Source of the DNA: Aurantiacibacter sp. MUD11
GTDB taxonomy: Bacteria > Pseudomonadota > Alphaproteobacteria > Sphingomonadales > Sphingomonadaceae
Assembly (NCBI RefSeq): GCF_026967575.1
Contig: NZ_CP114054.1
Location: forward strand, 310,001-374,000
DNA length: 64,000 nt
Reading direction: 5' to 3'
A program made the translations under genes and the position numbers. Shown here piece after piece: positions 10,766-18,647 of the stretch. The notes below the pieces were generated by a model that saw only the letters and a program-made list of their open reading frames with translations, was not told the origin of the DNA and did no database searches. Position 1 is the stretch's first letter, and each line of letters opens with the position of its first letter.

Positions 10766-11715
10766 AAACGCCGGTCCCGCAATGCCAGCAGGTGTCCCGG
10801 CCAGGTCGGGCCGCGACGTAGCGGCAGGTACTGTTCGATTTCCTGCAGGGCGATGTCGGCGCGGGCCGATTGCGCCGGATAGATCCAGCTCGGCATGGTG
10901 CCGCCGCCAGCCTCGCGCCCTTCCGGGCTGCGCCAGAAGGTGGCGATGACTGCCGGATCGTAGCCCGCATTGGCCAGCAGGTGCACGGAGAGGCGATCCG
11001 CCTCGACCTCGGCCTGGCGGTTGGCTTGCTGGTTGCGGCCGACAAGGCCCATCACGGCGCTGTTGTCGATGCCCGAGTCGGTCTTGCGGCGGCGGTGTTC
11101 CAGCACGGTATGCGCCAGTTCATGCGCGAAGATGATGGCGAGTTGGTCGTCGCTCAGCCCGGCGGCGAAATCGTAGCGTAGCTGGATCACCTTGCCATCC
11201 GACCGGGCATTGGAGTCCCCGCCGACCATGATCTCAACCAGCGAACGGCAACCGCGCGGGGCGGGTAGGGCAACGCTGAACTGACGCTCTCCGCGCGCAA
11301 TCACCAGCGTTGTCGATTGCTCCGCCGGTGTTTCCGCCAGCAAGGCGAAGGCGGCTTCGCGGACGTGGCCTTCCCCTTCCGGTTGCAGGTCGGCCACGCG
11401 CCGGCCGTTGATGGCAAGAATGCCATCGTCGCGTTCCAGCCCGGCCAATTCCGCAGCGGAACCCGGCAGCACGGCGGCAATGGCCAGTTCCCCGTTGGCG
11501 AACCGATCGGCAGCAGCGCCGGAGCTGTACTGGTCCATGCTGTGCAGGATCATCCCCGTCACCGGCATGGTCGAGCGGCACAGCGCCTCGTTGGTGATCA
11601 TGATGTGTTCGGCAATGCGTGCGAGGCGCAGGTCCTGTTGCTCCAGTTGTTGCCAATCCTGCGCGGCAGCGGGCACGGCGAAAAGGAAGGAAAGCAAGGC
11701 GATCAGGAAGCGCAT
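10762..11715 (-). CDS. Secreted M48-family metalloprotease with PDZ domain
   Basis: A 317-residue periplasmic zinc protease. A signal peptide (MRFLIALLSFLFAVPAAAQ) is cut near residue 19. A PDZ-like domain spans about residues 80-150 (GSAAELAGLERDDGILAINGRRV). The M48 catalytic motif HELAHTVLEH gives two zinc His and the catalytic Glu, and EVEADRLSVHLLANAGYDP supplies the third, Glu, ligand. The YcaL/LoiP/BepA group is related, but those usually lack a PDZ in this position; a role in outer-membrane protein quality control is only a guess. It converges on the flavin reductase with a shared CTAG. Confidence 0.88.
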   Translation of the reverse strand: MRFLIALLSFLFAVPAAAQDWQQLEQQDLRLARIAEHIMITNEALCRSTMPVTGMILHSMDQYSSGAAADRFANGELAIAAVLPGSAAELAGLERDDGILAINGRRVADLQPEGEGHVREAAFALLAETPAEQSTTLVIARGERQFSVALPAPRGCRSLVEIMVGGDSNARSDGKVIQLRYDFAAGLSDDQLAIIFAHELAHTVLEHRRRKTDSGIDNSAVMGLVGRNQQANRQAEVEADRLSVHLLANAGYDPAVIATFWRSPEGREAGGGTMPSWIYPAQSARADIALQEIEQYLPLRRGPTWPGHLLALRDRRF

Positions 11716-11754
11716 GCGGTGGACTTGCGTGTTCGGGGCGCGGCAATCAAGCCC

Positions 11755-12906
11755 TCAACCAAGGGCGGCGCGATCAATCTGGTCGATGCTGGAGAGGCCG
11801 AGCATGGCCATGGTGCGCGACACCTCGTCGCCCAGCAGGTCAATCGCCCGGGCCACGCCGGGTTCGCCCGCCGCGGCAAGGCCATACAGCGTCGCGCGCC
11901 CGACCATCGCGCCATCCGCGCCCAGGGCCAAAGCCTTCACGATGTCGCTGCCGCGCCGGATGCCGCTGTCGAGCAGCACGGTCATCTTGCCGCTCACGGC
12001 CTCGACCACTTCGGGCAAGGCGTCGATCGCCGCGACGGAATGGTCCAGTGCGCGGGCACCGTGGTTGGACACGACCACTCCGTCGGCCCCGACTTCCAGC
12101 GCCATACGGGCATCGTCAGGATGCAGGATGCCCTTGAGCACGAAGGCGCCCTGCCAGATGTCGCGCAGGCGCTTGATCCCGTCCCAGTCGAGGTCGTCCT
12201 GCTTGAACAGCGCCCCCGGCTTCGCGCCGCGGATGACTGAGTGCTTCATCGCCTTTGGCAGGTTGGCCTGCTTGGGAATTCCGCCGCTCAGCATGTAGCG
12301 ACCGATGACTCCGGTCAGCCAGCGCGGGTGCGCCAGGATGTCGGGCAGGTTGCGACGGTTGAGGGCAAAGGGCATGCCGAAGCCATTGTGTGCCAGGTAT
12401 TCGCGGTTTGGCGGTACCGGCAGGTCCAGCGTGACGAACAAAGCCTCGCAGCCGACCTCGTGCGCGCGCCGCACCACGTCATGCGACAGTTCACGGTTCT
12501 CCCACAGGTAGAGCTGGAACCAGCGGTTGCCACCCAGGTCGGCGAATTCCTCAACGTCCATCGTGCTCGCGCTGGAAATGGTGAAGGGGATGCCGGCCGC
12601 CGCGGCCGCGCGCGCCAGGTCATGGTCGCCGCGATACCACATGATGCCAGCGGCACCCGTGGGCGCGATGGCGAAAGGCAGGGCGCTTTCCTGCCCGAAG
12701 ATCGTGGTGCGCGTGTCGATTGCGTCGACCTTGCGCAGCACGCGCGGGCGGAAAGTGAGGCCATCGAAGGCGGACCGGTTGCGGTCCATCCCCGTCTCGT
12801 CCTCAACCCCGCGTTCCAGGTATTCCCATACGCCCAGCGGCAGCCGACGCCGCGCCTTCTCGCGCAGGTCGGCGATGTTGAAACAGCCGAGCGTGTCCAT
12901 GCCCAT
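11755..12906 (-). CDS. FMN-dependent alpha-hydroxy-acid oxidase/dehydrogenase
   Basis: A 383-residue flavoenzyme of the glycolate oxidase/L-lactate dehydrogenase family, oxidising an L-2-hydroxy acid to the 2-oxo acid. Active-site motifs are all visible: WEYLERG and QLYLW (substrate tyrosines), the APTGAAGI FMN-binding stretch, KGILHPDDA (Lys), SNHGARALD (catalytic His and Arg) and the C-terminal LLDSGIRRGSDIVKALALGA. The start ATG at 12906 overlaps the SDR stop by one base (TGATG); an ATG two codons later is also possible. The substrate is unknown. It is the last gene of the minus-strand arm of the catabolic cluster. Confidence 0.92.
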   Translation of the reverse strand: MGMDTLGCFNIADLREKARRRLPLGVWEYLERGVEDETGMDRNRSAFDGLTFRPRVLRKVDAIDTRTTIFGQESALPFAIAPTGAAGIMWYRGDHDLARAAAAAGIPFTISSASTMDVEEFADLGGNRWFQLYLWENRELSHDVVRRAHEVGCEALFVTLDLPVPPNREYLAHNGFGMPFALNRRNLPDILAHPRWLTGVIGRYMLSGGIPKQANLPKAMKHSVIRGAKPGALFKQDDLDWDGIKRLRDIWQGAFVLKGILHPDDARMALEVGADGVVVSNHGARALDHSVAAIDALPEVVEAVSGKMTVLLDSGIRRGSDIVKALALGADGAMVGRATLYGLAAAGEPGVARAIDLLGDEVSRTMAMLGLSSIDQIDRAALG

Positions 12907-13634
12907 CAGCCGCGTCCGAGGAAGGGCAGCTTGTTCTGCACCACCAGCGCTTCGTAGAAGTTCAGGTGGTCGGGCAGGTCGCACATGTGCACGATCACCT
13001 CGGCGATTTCCTCCGGCGTGGCGGCAAAGTTCTCGGGCAGCTTGACCGAGCCGGGCATGATTTCCGTGGCCACGATGCCGGGGTGGAAGATCGACACGGC
13101 GATATTGTGGTCGCGGCCATCCACGGCCAGCGCATGGGTCAGGCCCTGCAGGCCGAACTTGCTGGCGGTGTAGGACGGGCACTCGCTGCGCGGCACCTTG
13201 GCCGAGATCGAGCCGACATTCACGATGCGTCCGTGGCCGCCCTTCAGGAAGATCGGCCAGGCGTGCTTGGCGCCGAGGAAGGCGCTGGTCAGGTTGGTGT
13301 CGAGCACGTTGTGCCAGTGCTCCAGCGAGGCTTCGGCCACCGGGGTGTTCTCGGCGATCCCGGCATTGTTGATCAGCACGTCGACCGTGCCGAAGCGCTC
13401 CACGGCCTTGGCGAAGAGGTTGGCCATGGCGTCCTCGCTGGTGACGTCGGTGACGACGGCCAGCGCCTGGCCGCCCATGGCTTCCAGTTTATCCACCAGC
13501 GCGTCGAGCCGTTCCTGCCGCCGCGCGGCCAGCACCACCTTGGCGCCCTTGTTGACGAACTCGACAGCACAGGCCTCGCCGATGCCCGAACTCGCGCCGG
13601 TAACCACCGCAACGCGGCCTTCCAGAATGCTCAT
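12906..13634 (-). CDS. Short-chain dehydrogenase/reductase
   Basis: A 242-residue NAD(P)-dependent SDR of the classical type. The nucleotide motif TGASSGIG is at residues 12-19, then NNAG, the catalytic Ser in VGSISAK and the YTASK Tyr/Lys pair, followed by HPGIVATE. The AARRQER stretch after the second strand favours NADP(H). A GAGAGG ribosome site precedes the ATG at 13634. It lies 56 bases downstream of the citryl-CoA-lyase-like gene and is translationally coupled to the 2-hydroxy-acid oxidase, so the two probably act on related intermediates. The substrate cannot be told from sequence. Confidence 0.93.
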   Translation of the reverse strand: MSILEGRVAVVTGASSGIGEACAVEFVNKGAKVVLAARRQERLDALVDKLEAMGGQALAVVTDVTSEDAMANLFAKAVERFGTVDVLINNAGIAENTPVAEASLEHWHNVLDTNLTSAFLGAKHAWPIFLKGGHGRIVNVGSISAKVPRSECPSYTASKFGLQGLTHALAVDGRDHNIAVSIFHPGIVATEIMPGSVKLPENFAATPEEIAEVIVHMCDLPDHLNFYEALVVQNKLPFLGRG

Positions 13635-13690
13635 TTCAAAATTTCCTCTCTGGTCAATTCTTGATGCCGGGGCGCACGGCCCGTCAATGA

Positions 13691-14473
13691 CTAGTCCCCG
13701 TCGTATTCGATTGCGGCCGATGCGGCCCCGCTCATGATGAAGCCCACGGGGCGTTCGGCCTCTTCGGTCAGGTGGCCGATCAGGCTGCCGGTGCGGCACA
13801 GCAGGCCGATGCCCTTCAACGCCGCGAGCGGCCAGCCGAGGTCCAGCATGATGGCGGGGATCGGGCCGTTGACGTTTACCGGCAGTTCGCGCCCGATGGT
13901 CTTGGGCAAGGCCGCCTGCAACGCGCGCATCATCGCGACATGCTCGCCGGCCGCGCCGCGCTCGTCCGCCAGTTGCAGCAGCTTGAGGGCCCGTGGGTCC
14001 CCCTCTGTATGCTGCCAGTGGCCGAAGCCGGGCACGGCCTTGGTATGCTGGCGCCACTGCTCGATGCAGCGCCCTGCGACCTCGTCCACCGGGTCGCCAC
14101 TTTTGCGCTGCTCTTCCACGCAGGAGGCGTAGAACTTGCCGGCGATCTCGGCGCTGCCCAGCGCCACCGAGCCGCAGCCGAGGATGCCTGCCGCCACCGC
14201 GCCCTGGACTGCTTCCGGCGCGGCCGCCAGTGTCATGCGGGCAGCCGCGACCGACGGGACCATGCCGTGTTCGGCAAGGGCCACCAGCACGGCATTGAGG
14301 AAGAAGCTCTGGTTCTCGTCCGGCTCCTCGCCCGTCACCAGCAGCCAGAAGTAGCTGGAGAAGTCGATCTTCCCCATCAGGTCTTCGCACAGGTCGCGCC
14401 CGCGCACCGTGATGCTGTCCGCATCCGAAGTGCAGATGGCCGAATATCCCTTGTCGTGCTTGCTGGTGCGCAT
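13691..14473 (-). CDS. Citryl-CoA lyase-like, short citrate-synthase-family protein
   Basis: A 260-residue member of the citrate synthase fold that lacks the N-terminal large-domain part of true citrate synthase (about 430 residues), as in citryl-CoA lyases. Recognisable segments are LAEHGMVPSVAAARM (His69 in the place of citrate synthase His274), PGFGHWQHTEGDPRA (His152 in the place of His320) and PVNVNGPIPAIMLDLGWP. In the last, the usual catalytic Asp position holds Asn202 by my alignment, which is odd. The role is probably cleavage or condensation of a CoA ester with a 2-oxo acid. The product may be citryl-CoA, citramalyl-CoA or a related compound; not settled. It is divergent from the CoA-transferase. 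Confidence 0.75.
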   Translation of the reverse strand: MRTSKHDKGYSAICTSDADSITVRGRDLCEDLMGKIDFSSYFWLLVTGEEPDENQSFFLNAVLVALAEHGMVPSVAAARMTLAAAPEAVQGAVAAGILGCGSVALGSAEIAGKFYASCVEEQRKSGDPVDEVAGRCIEQWRQHTKAVPGFGHWQHTEGDPRALKLLQLADERGAAGEHVAMMRALQAALPKTIGRELPVNVNGPIPAIMLDLGWPLAALKGIGLLCRTGSLIGHLTEEAERPVGFIMSGAASAAIEYDGD

Positions 14474-14563
14474 TGCGAATATTCTCCCGGTGCCGCTTCA
14501 GGCTTTCGTTTTGCTGCTGCTTCGCGCACTGTGCCGAACACGAGAAGAGAGGACAATGTCAAT
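14474..14563. promoter_or_regulatory. Divergent promoter gap of the catabolic cluster
   Basis: This 90-base gap must hold promoters for both arms. Seen here: GAATATTC, an 8-bp palindrome at 14477-14484, close to the minus-strand start, and the leader AGAGAGGACAATGTC before the CoA-transferase. A near copy of that leader (AGAGAGGACATTGTC) precedes the VOC gene start at 15787. No regulator gene is present in the cluster. Confidence 0.5.
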
Positions 14564-15700
14564 ATGACGGCCAGGCCGCTTGCGAATATTACCGTTATCG
14601 AAATGGGCACATTCATCACCGGCCCTGCTGCCGGGATGATGCTGGCCGACCTTGGGGCGGAGGTCATCAAGGTGGAACAGCCCGGTGCCGGTGACCCCTT
14701 TCGCAGCTTCAAGGGCGGGCTCTATTCGCCGCATTTCCAGACCTACAACCGCAACAAGCAGTCGATAGCGCTCGATCCGAAGAATCCGGACGATCTCGAG
14801 GTGCTCGATGGGCTGGTGAAGCAGGCCGACGTCTTCATCGAGAACTTTCGCCCCGGCGTGACCGAGCGCTTGAATGTCCATGCAGAGCGCCTGCGCGAAT
14901 TGAACCCGCGCCTGATCTACGCCTCGATTTCCGGTTTCGGCAGTGAGGGGCCGGATCGTGATCGTCCGGCCTTCGACACGGTGGCACAGGCTGCCAGCGG
15001 CTTCCTGCGGCTGCTGGTGAACCCCGGACATCCGCGCGTCGTCGGCCCGGCCATCGCCGATGCCATGACCGGCTTCTACACCGCGCTGGGCATCCTTGCC
15101 GCGCTGAACGAGCGGCACGAGACGGGCAAGGGCAGGCTGGTCGAATGCTCGATGTTCGAGGCCATGTGCCACTTCAACCTCGACGATTTCACGCACCTGC
15201 TTTCGGTGGATGAGGTGATGGGGCCGTGGAGCCGCCCGCATGTGTCGCAAAGCTATGTCTTCGAGTGTGCCGACGGGAAGTGGCTGGCGCTGCACATGTC
15301 ATCGCCACCGAAGTTCTGGGAAAACCTCGCGGCGACCGTCGGCCGGCCCGACATGCTGGAGATGGAACAGTTTGCCACGCGCGAGGCCCGCATCGCGCAT
15401 TACGACGACGTCATCGCCTTCCTCGCGCCGATCTTCGCGACCAAGGATCGCGATTACTGGACCGACGAGCTCACCCGCCGCGAAGTGCCCAATTCGCCGG
15501 TGCGCACCTCGGAAGAGGTGCTCGCCAGCGCGCAGGCCAAGGCGCTCGGCATCCAGGTCGACGATCCGGACGGGCCGATGGGGCCGTTCAGCACGGTCCG
15601 CAATCCGCTCAGCTTCGATGGCGAACGGATGACCGAGGTCGCCGCACCGCCCGTGCTCGACCAGCAGGGCGAGCAATTGCGCAAGCGCGCGAAGGGCTAG
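14564..15700 (+). CDS. CaiB/BaiF-type (family III) CoA-transferase
   Basis: A 378-residue family III CoA-transferase, which moves CoA from one acyl-CoA to a free acid. Motifs: VIEMGTFITGPAAGMMLADLGAEVIKVE at the start, PYNRNK-like TYNRNKQSIALD, FIENFRPGV, ISGFGSEGP, and VVGPAIADAMTG with the catalytic Asp166. I chose the ATG at 14564 because GAGAGGA precedes it and it matches the family N-terminus. It should activate the acid substrate of the cluster, which the citryl-CoA-lyase-like protein could then cleave; that order is inference. First gene of the plus-strand arm. Confidence 0.93.
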   Translation: MTARPLANITVIEMGTFITGPAAGMMLADLGAEVIKVEQPGAGDPFRSFKGGLYSPHFQTYNRNKQSIALDPKNPDDLEVLDGLVKQADVFIENFRPGVTERLNVHAERLRELNPRLIYASISGFGSEGPDRDRPAFDTVAQAASGFLRLLVNPGHPRVVGPAIADAMTGFYTALGILAALNERHETGKGRLVECSMFEAMCHFNLDDFTHLLSVDEVMGPWSRPHVSQSYVFECADGKWLALHMSSPPKFWENLAATVGRPDMLEMEQFATREARIAHYDDVIAFLAPIFATKDRDYWTDELTRREVPNSPVRTSEEVLASAQAKALGIQVDDPDGPMGPFSTVRNPLSFDGERMTEVAAPPVLDQQGEQLRKRAKG

Positions 15701-15786
15701 ACCGCGTCCGTGGAGTCGCGTTAGACATGATCAACAAAGGGCGCGGTCAGACGCCCGGGGGATCGAATAAGAGAGAGGACATTGTC

Positions 15787-16341
15787 ATGGCGAATTCGTT
15801 GCCTGCCCGCCTGCATCACACGGCCTACGTTTCGAAGGATCTGGAGAAGACGCGCGCCTTTTACGAGGACGTGCTGGGCTTCCCGCTCGTCGCCACCTGG
15901 TGCGAGCAGGAAGAGCTGTTCGGCAAGGAGCGGACCTATTGCCACTGCTTCTTCGGCCTGGCCGACGGCAGTGCGCTGGCCTTCTTCCAGTTCGCGCACG
16001 AGGACGACGACAAGGAATTCAACCAGCCGGTGCCGCCGTCGCCGTTCCGCCACATTGCCCTGCATGTCGATGAAGAGGCGCAGGCCGATCTCGAGAAGCG
16101 CATTGCCGCAGCCGGGATCGAGCCGCCGCAGACCTATACGCTTGAACACGGCTATTGCCGTTCGGTCTATGTCGTCGATCCCGATGGCATGATCGTGGAG
16201 TTCACCTGTGACGCGCCGCATGCCGACCAGATCAATTCGATCCGCGCCAAGGATGCCCATTCCGAACTGAAGCGCTGGCTGGCCGGCGATCACCGCCCGA
16301 ACAACGACGTGCGTCCGTCCGAACTGGCGAAGGCGGGCTGA
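15787..16341 (+). CDS. VOC (glyoxalase/extradiol dioxygenase) superfamily protein
   Basis: A 184-residue protein of two paired VOC modules. Candidate metal ligands are His11 (RLHHTAYV), His89 (FRHIALHV) and Glu138 (GMIVEFT), with SVYVVDPDG before the last. Such proteins include glyoxalases, epimerases and extradiol dioxygenases, and sequence alone does not decide between them. The size fits a single-subunit glyoxalase-like enzyme with a C-terminal tail. The ATG at 15787 is preceded by GAGAGGA; an earlier in-frame ATG at 15727 has no such site. It overlaps the next gene by one base (TGATG). Confidence 0.85.
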   Translation: MANSLPARLHHTAYVSKDLEKTRAFYEDVLGFPLVATWCEQEELFGKERTYCHCFFGLADGSALAFFQFAHEDDDKEFNQPVPPSPFRHIALHVDEEAQADLEKRIAAAGIEPPQTYTLEHGYCRSVYVVDPDGMIVEFTCDAPHADQINSIRAKDAHSELKRWLAGDHRPNNDVRPSELAKAG

Positions 16342-17363
16342 TGCTGCTGCCCAGTTCGCTGGTCGGGTCCTATTCGCAGCCCGACTGGCTGATCGATCGC
16401 GCCAAGCTGGCGGGACGTTTTCCGCCGCGTACGCGCGCCATGGAATTGTGGAAGGTCGAGCCCGACCTGCTGGAGCAGGCCTGGGACGATGCGACCATTG
16501 TCGCCATCCGCGAGCAGGAGGTCGCCGGTCTCGACATCATCACCGATGGCGAGATGCGGCGCGAAAGCTACTCCAACCGCTTTGCCACTGCGCTCAACGG
16601 TATCGACATGGAGAACCACGGCACCGCGCTCGACCGCAGCGGGGAGCCGGTACCGGTGCCGCGCGTGGCGGGGGACATCAGCCGCAAGCACCCGGTGCAG
16701 GTGCGTGATGTGGAATTCATGCGGCGCTTCACCGACAAGCCGATCAAGATCACCGTGCCGGGGCCGTTCACCATGGGGCAGCAGGCGCAGGACGATCACT
16801 ATGGCGATCCCGAAGCACTGGCGCTGGCCTATGCTGCGGCGGTGAACGAGGAGATCAAGGATCTCCACGCCGCTGGCGCAGACGTCGTCCAGCTGGATGA
16901 ACCCTATATGCAGGCCCGGCCCGAGGCCGCCCGCCAGTTCGGCCTCAAGGCGCTGGCCCGCGCACTGGAGGGTGTCGAGGGCACGACCGCGCTGCACATC
17001 TGCTTCGGCTATGCCGCGCTGATCCATGAGCGGCCCGAGGGCTACTCCTTCCTTCCGGAACTTGCCGGGTCAGGCGTCAAGCAGATCAGTATCGAGACAG
17101 CGCAGCAGAACCTCGATTGCGCCATCCTCGAGAAGCTGCCGGACAAGACCATCATCCTCGGCGTGCTGGACCTGTCGACGCATGAGGTGGAAACGCCCGA
17201 GATTGTCGCGGCGCGCATCCGCAAGGCATTGCCGCATGTCGATGTGGAACGCGTGATCGTCGCTCCCGATTGCGGCCTCAAGTACCTGCCGCGCGACGTC
17301 GCCTTCGGGAAGATGAAGGCCATGGCGGACGGTGCGCGGATCGTGCGCGAGGAGCTTTCGTGA
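16341..17363 (+). CDS. MetE-like (cobalamin-independent methionine synthase C-terminal type) enzyme, copy 1
   Basis: A 340-residue protein equal to the catalytic half of MetE without its N-terminal half, as in archaeal MetE and in the epoxyalkane:coenzyme M transferase group. The zinc ligands are all present: His219 and Cys221 (LHICFG), Glu252 (SIETAQ) and Cys311 (PDCGLKYL). IITDGEMRRESYSNRF and VQLDEPYM are further family motifs. It should transfer a methyl or other alkyl group to or from a thiol. Whether it makes methionine or serves the catabolic pathway is unknown; the location in a CoA-transferase operon favours the latter. It overlaps the next gene by 4 bases (GTGA). Confidence 0.88.
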   Translation: MLLPSSLVGSYSQPDWLIDRAKLAGRFPPRTRAMELWKVEPDLLEQAWDDATIVAIREQEVAGLDIITDGEMRRESYSNRFATALNGIDMENHGTALDRSGEPVPVPRVAGDISRKHPVQVRDVEFMRRFTDKPIKITVPGPFTMGQQAQDDHYGDPEALALAYAAAVNEEIKDLHAAGADVVQLDEPYMQARPEAARQFGLKALARALEGVEGTTALHICFGYAALIHERPEGYSFLPELAGSGVKQISIETAQQNLDCAILEKLPDKTIILGVLDLSTHEVETPEIVAARIRKALPHVDVERVIVAPDCGLKYLPRDVAFGKMKAMADGARIVREELS

Positions 17364-18478
17364 GCTTTCGCACCACGCACACCGGCAGCCTGCCGCGTCC
17401 CGACTACCTGCTCGACATGGTCTTCGCCCGGGAGGGTGGGGAAGAGGTCTCGCAAGAAGCTTTCGATGAGGCAGTGGAACGTGCCACCGCCGAGATCGTC
17501 CAGCGCCAGAAGCAGGCGGGCATCGACATCGTCAACGACGGCGAGATGTCGAAGCCCAGCTACGCCACCTACATCAAGCACCGCCTGTCGGGCTTCGGCG
17601 GAGAGGCGGGGCAGTACGAGTTCCAGGACCTGGAGGACTTTCCCGGCGCCAAGGCGCAGGTGTTCGGTAACAAGGGCAGGGCGAAGCGATCGGCGCCGGC
17701 CTGCACCGGTCCGATCGAAGTGATCGACATGGATGCGCCGAGGCTGGATGCCGAACGGTTGACCAGGCTGGCCGAAGGGCACGCGACCTTCATGTCTGCC
17801 GCCTCTCCCGGCGTGACTGCGCTGTTCTTCCCGAACCAGTACTACGCCAGCGACGAGGAATACGTCTTCGCCCTGGCGGAGGGACTGCGGCACGAATACG
17901 AGACCATCGCCAATGCCGGGATCACCCTGCAGGTCGATTGTCCGGACCTGGCCATGGGTCGCCACGTGCAGTTCACGCACCTGTCGCTGGAGGACTTCCG
18001 CAAGCGCATCGGCATGAACATCGCCGCGCTCAACCACGCCTTGCAGAACATCCCGGCCGAGCAATTGCGCATGCATCTTTGCTGGGGCAACTACCCGGGG
18101 CCGCACCACTGCGACGTGGACTTGGCCGAGATCGCCGACATCGTCTGGCAGGCCAAGCCGCAGACCGTGCTGCTGGAAGGCGCCAACCCGCGCCACGCGC
18201 ACGAGTTCGCCTATTTCGAGCAGCACCCGTTACCCGAAGGGAAGATCCTCTGCCCCGGCATGGTGGAGCCGCAAAGCCCCTATATCGAGCACCCGGACCT
18301 GATCGCCCAACGGATCGGTCGCTATGCCGACCTGCTCGGTCGGGAGCGCGTGCTGGCCGGTGTTGACTGCGGCTTCTCGGTCCATGCCGGCAGCAACTCG
18401 GTCGATGCCGAAGTCGTCTGGGCAAAGCTTGCGGCACTGGCCGAAGGCGCAGCCATCGCTTCGAAGAAGTACTGGTGA
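17360..18478 (+). CDS. MetE-like enzyme, copy 2
   Basis: A 372-residue second member of the same family, more like the 'methionine synthase II' group (RTTHTGSLPRPDYLLD start). The zinc ligands are His239 and Cys241 (RMHLCWGNYPGPHH), Glu273 (LLEGANPRH) and Cys337 (GVDCGFS). The start is GTG at 17360, overlapping the stop of copy 1; this start restores the conserved N-terminus. The two copies differ strongly in sequence, so they are not a recent duplication and may act as a pair or on different substrates. Last gene of the plus-strand arm; tRNA-Lys lies 11 bases beyond, on the other strand. Confidence 0.88.
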   Translation: MSFRTTHTGSLPRPDYLLDMVFAREGGEEVSQEAFDEAVERATAEIVQRQKQAGIDIVNDGEMSKPSYATYIKHRLSGFGGEAGQYEFQDLEDFPGAKAQVFGNKGRAKRSAPACTGPIEVIDMDAPRLDAERLTRLAEGHATFMSAASPGVTALFFPNQYYASDEEYVFALAEGLRHEYETIANAGITLQVDCPDLAMGRHVQFTHLSLEDFRKRIGMNIAALNHALQNIPAEQLRMHLCWGNYPGPHHCDVDLAEIADIVWQAKPQTVLLEGANPRHAHEFAYFEQHPLPEGKILCPGMVEPQSPYIEHPDLIAQRIGRYADLLGRERVLAGVDCGFSVHAGSNSVDAEVVWAKLAALAEGAAIASKKYW

Positions 18479-18489
18479 TGTGGGGGAGG

Positions 18490-18565
<76 letters not shown>

Positions 18566-18647
18566 ACACAGGCGAATTTTCGCTGGCCCGACGAATCGCC
18601 GGGAGGCGCTCATATAGCGAATGTTTCGCGCGTGAAAAGGCCTTCTG

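Noticed and set aside
13772..14563. Long plus-strand frame continuing upstream of the CoA-transferase
   Set aside because: It runs opposite to and over the citryl-CoA-lyase-like gene; the family N-terminus and ribosome site place the start at 14564.
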